Assembly: GCF_031377265.1 (NCBI RefSeq)
Contig: NZ_JANMET010000012.1
Coordinates: 1-15,565, forward strand
Source: JAUYQR01 sp031377265
GTDB lineage: Bacteria; Pseudomonadota; Alphaproteobacteria; Rhodobacterales; Rhodobacteraceae
Direction: 5' to 3'
Length of the DNA stretch: 15,565 bases
In this document: positions 14,600-15,565 of the stretch, piece after piece
How positions within the stretch are numbered: the first letter of the stretch is position 1
How the letters are laid out: the number at the start of each line of letters is the position of its first letter
Program-made: the position numbers and the translations under genes
Notes under the pieces: generated by a model
What the model was told of the DNA's origin: nothing
Database searches by the model: none
The model's input: only the letters and a program-made list of their open reading frames with translations

Positions 14600-15528
14600 A
14601 GGTCTGGGCGCTGCACCTTGGGTTGATCGCCGTGCTGTTTGCGGCGCAATTCCTGCTGCCGCCTTACCATGTGACGAACCTGGCGCGCATCATGGTGCTG
14701 GCGGTGTTTGCCATCGGCTACAATCTTGCCTTCGGCTATACCGGGTTGTTAAGCCTTGGCCATGCATTGTTTTTCGCGGCGGGAATGTACGGCGCAGGGC
14801 TTGCAGCCCAGCTACTTGGCTGGACCGCTGCGCCCGCGCTGATCATCGGTGTTGTGGCGGGCGGTGTCGTGGCCGCAGCCGTGGGCCTGCTGGCCCTGCG
14901 GACGGCGGGCGTCAGTTTCATGATCGTAACGCTGATGTTCGCGCAGGCCGGCTATCTGGCGATCCTATACTTTGCGCCGGTGACCGGCGGCGACGAAGGC
15001 TTTGTGATCGACAGCGCAAGCCGCGCCTTTGCGGGCCTTGATGTTACGATTGACGGCATCCGGTACGCGCTGGCGCTGTTGCTGTTTACGCTGGCGCTGG
15101 TCGTCAGCCTTTGGCTTGTCCGCTCGCCTTTTGGCCGCACGATGGTGGCGATGCGCGAGAATGAGGAACGCGCCCGGATGCTTGGCTACAACCCCTTTGT
15201 GGTCAAGTTGGTCGCCCTGGTGATCTCGGGGCTGTTCGCCGGTGCTGCGGGGGGTGCCTATGCGGTGCTGTTCGGCTATGTCGGGGCAAGTTTTGCCACG
15301 ATCCAGTATTCGATCCTGCCTTTGCTTTATGTGCTGCTCGGGGGGGCGGGCACGGTGATCGGCCCGTTCCTTGGGGCCGCGCTTATGTTTTACATGGTCG
15401 ATGTCGCGTCGGGCCTGACCTCGGCCTATCTATTTGTCGTCGGCGCGGCGCTGGTGGTGCTGGTTCTATTCGCGCCGAAGGGCATTCTGGGCACGATCCG
15501 TGACAGGTGGGTCCGATGGCTGCCCTGA
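14596..15528 (+). CDS. ABC transporter permease, LivM type
   Basis: This 310-residue membrane protein is the LivM-type partner permease. The hallmark VFAIGYNLAFGYTGLLSLGHALFFAAGMY segment (about 37-65) is present, then ALRTAGVSFMIVTLMFAQ, the coupling loop SPFGRTMVAMRENEERARMLGYN (about 177-199) and the C-terminal LLYVLLGGAGTVIGPFLGAAL. The start overlaps the LivH-type stop by 4 bases (ATGA), and its 3' end overlaps the ATPase start by 13 bases. It acts in the inner membrane as half of the permease dimer for the substrate delivered by the Tat-exported binding protein. Confidence 0.94.
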   Translation: MKVWALHLGLIAVLFAAQFLLPPYHVTNLARIMVLAVFAIGYNLAFGYTGLLSLGHALFFAAGMYGAGLAAQLLGWTAAPALIIGVVAGGVVAAAVGLLALRTAGVSFMIVTLMFAQAGYLAILYFAPVTGGDEGFVIDSASRAFAGLDVTIDGIRYALALLLFTLALVVSLWLVRSPFGRTMVAMRENEERARMLGYNPFVVKLVALVISGLFAGAAGGAYAVLFGYVGASFATIQYSILPLLYVLLGGAGTVIGPFLGAALMFYMVDVASGLTSAYLFVVGAALVVLVLFAPKGILGTIRDRWVRWLP

Positions 15529-15565
15529 TCGAGACCCGCGACCTGACGCTGCATTTCGGCGGGCT
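15516..15565 (+). CDS. ABC transporter ATP-binding protein, LivG type, 3'-truncated
   Basis: The frame opens with ATG at 15516, 13 bases inside the LivM-type gene, preceded by an AGGTGGG ribosome site. The visible 16 residues, ALIETRDLTLHFGG after the start, match the first beta-strand of LivG-type ATPases (LxxxxLTxxFGGL), which drives transport by ATP hydrolysis. The Walker A motif and the rest of the gene lie beyond the window. Confidence 0.85.
   Translation, partial: MAALIETRDLTLHFGG

Noticed and set aside
1..15565. Mobile elements, CRISPR arrays, tRNA or rRNA genes, phage genes
   Set aside because: No transposase or integrase motifs, regularly spaced repeats, cloverleaf-like sequence or rRNA signature was seen.

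Overview
The window is GC-rich and tightly packed. Gene content, codon bias and long antisense open frames suggest an alphaproteobacterium, most likely of the Rhodobacterales/Roseobacter type. A pointer in that direction is the partial Fur/Mur-type regulator at the left edge, which lacks the CxxC zinc motif. No rRNA, tRNA, insertion sequence or CRISPR was seen.

Layout. 1-318 (+) is the 3' part of a Fur-family gene, convergent with the next block. 324-4232 (-) reads, in transcription order, MarR regulator, a trimethylamine-dehydrogenase/dienoyl-CoA-reductase-like flavoprotein, a carbon-nitrogen hydrolase (8-bp overlap with the flavoprotein gene) and a flavin reductase. 4233-4326 is a short divergent control region with candidate operators. 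4327-15565 (+) is a long co-directional run: FAD subunit of a molybdenum hydroxylase; a fused [2Fe-2S]/molybdopterin subunit; a 6-hydroxynicotinate-reductase-like iron-sulfur protein; a UPF0280 (ApbE-superfamily-like) protein; an amino-acid-synthesis family (DUF1185) protein; a polytopic membrane protein; then a branched-chain-amino-acid-type ABC transporter (Tat-exported binding protein, two permeases, start of the first ATPase). Most junctions overlap by 4-13 bases, so this is one or two operons. Stem-loops sit in the three longest gaps and before the binding-protein gene.

How it may work. A molybdenum hydroxylase next to a 6-hydroxynicotinate-reductase homologue recalls the anaerobic nicotinate route of Eubacterium barkeri: ring hydroxylation to a lactam, then ring reduction, then hydrolytic opening. 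Here the pair comes with a C-N hydrolase, a demethylase/dehydrogenase-like flavoprotein, two conserved uncharacterised proteins, an ABC importer and a MarR switch. I infer a catabolic cluster for a small N-heterocyclic, possibly N-methylated, acid. The substrate cannot be read from sequence. The most distinctive proposals are possible covalent flavinylation of the reductase by the UPF0280 protein, the fused Fe-S/Mo subunit, and a flavoprotein whose Fe-S motif lacks one of the four usual cysteines.
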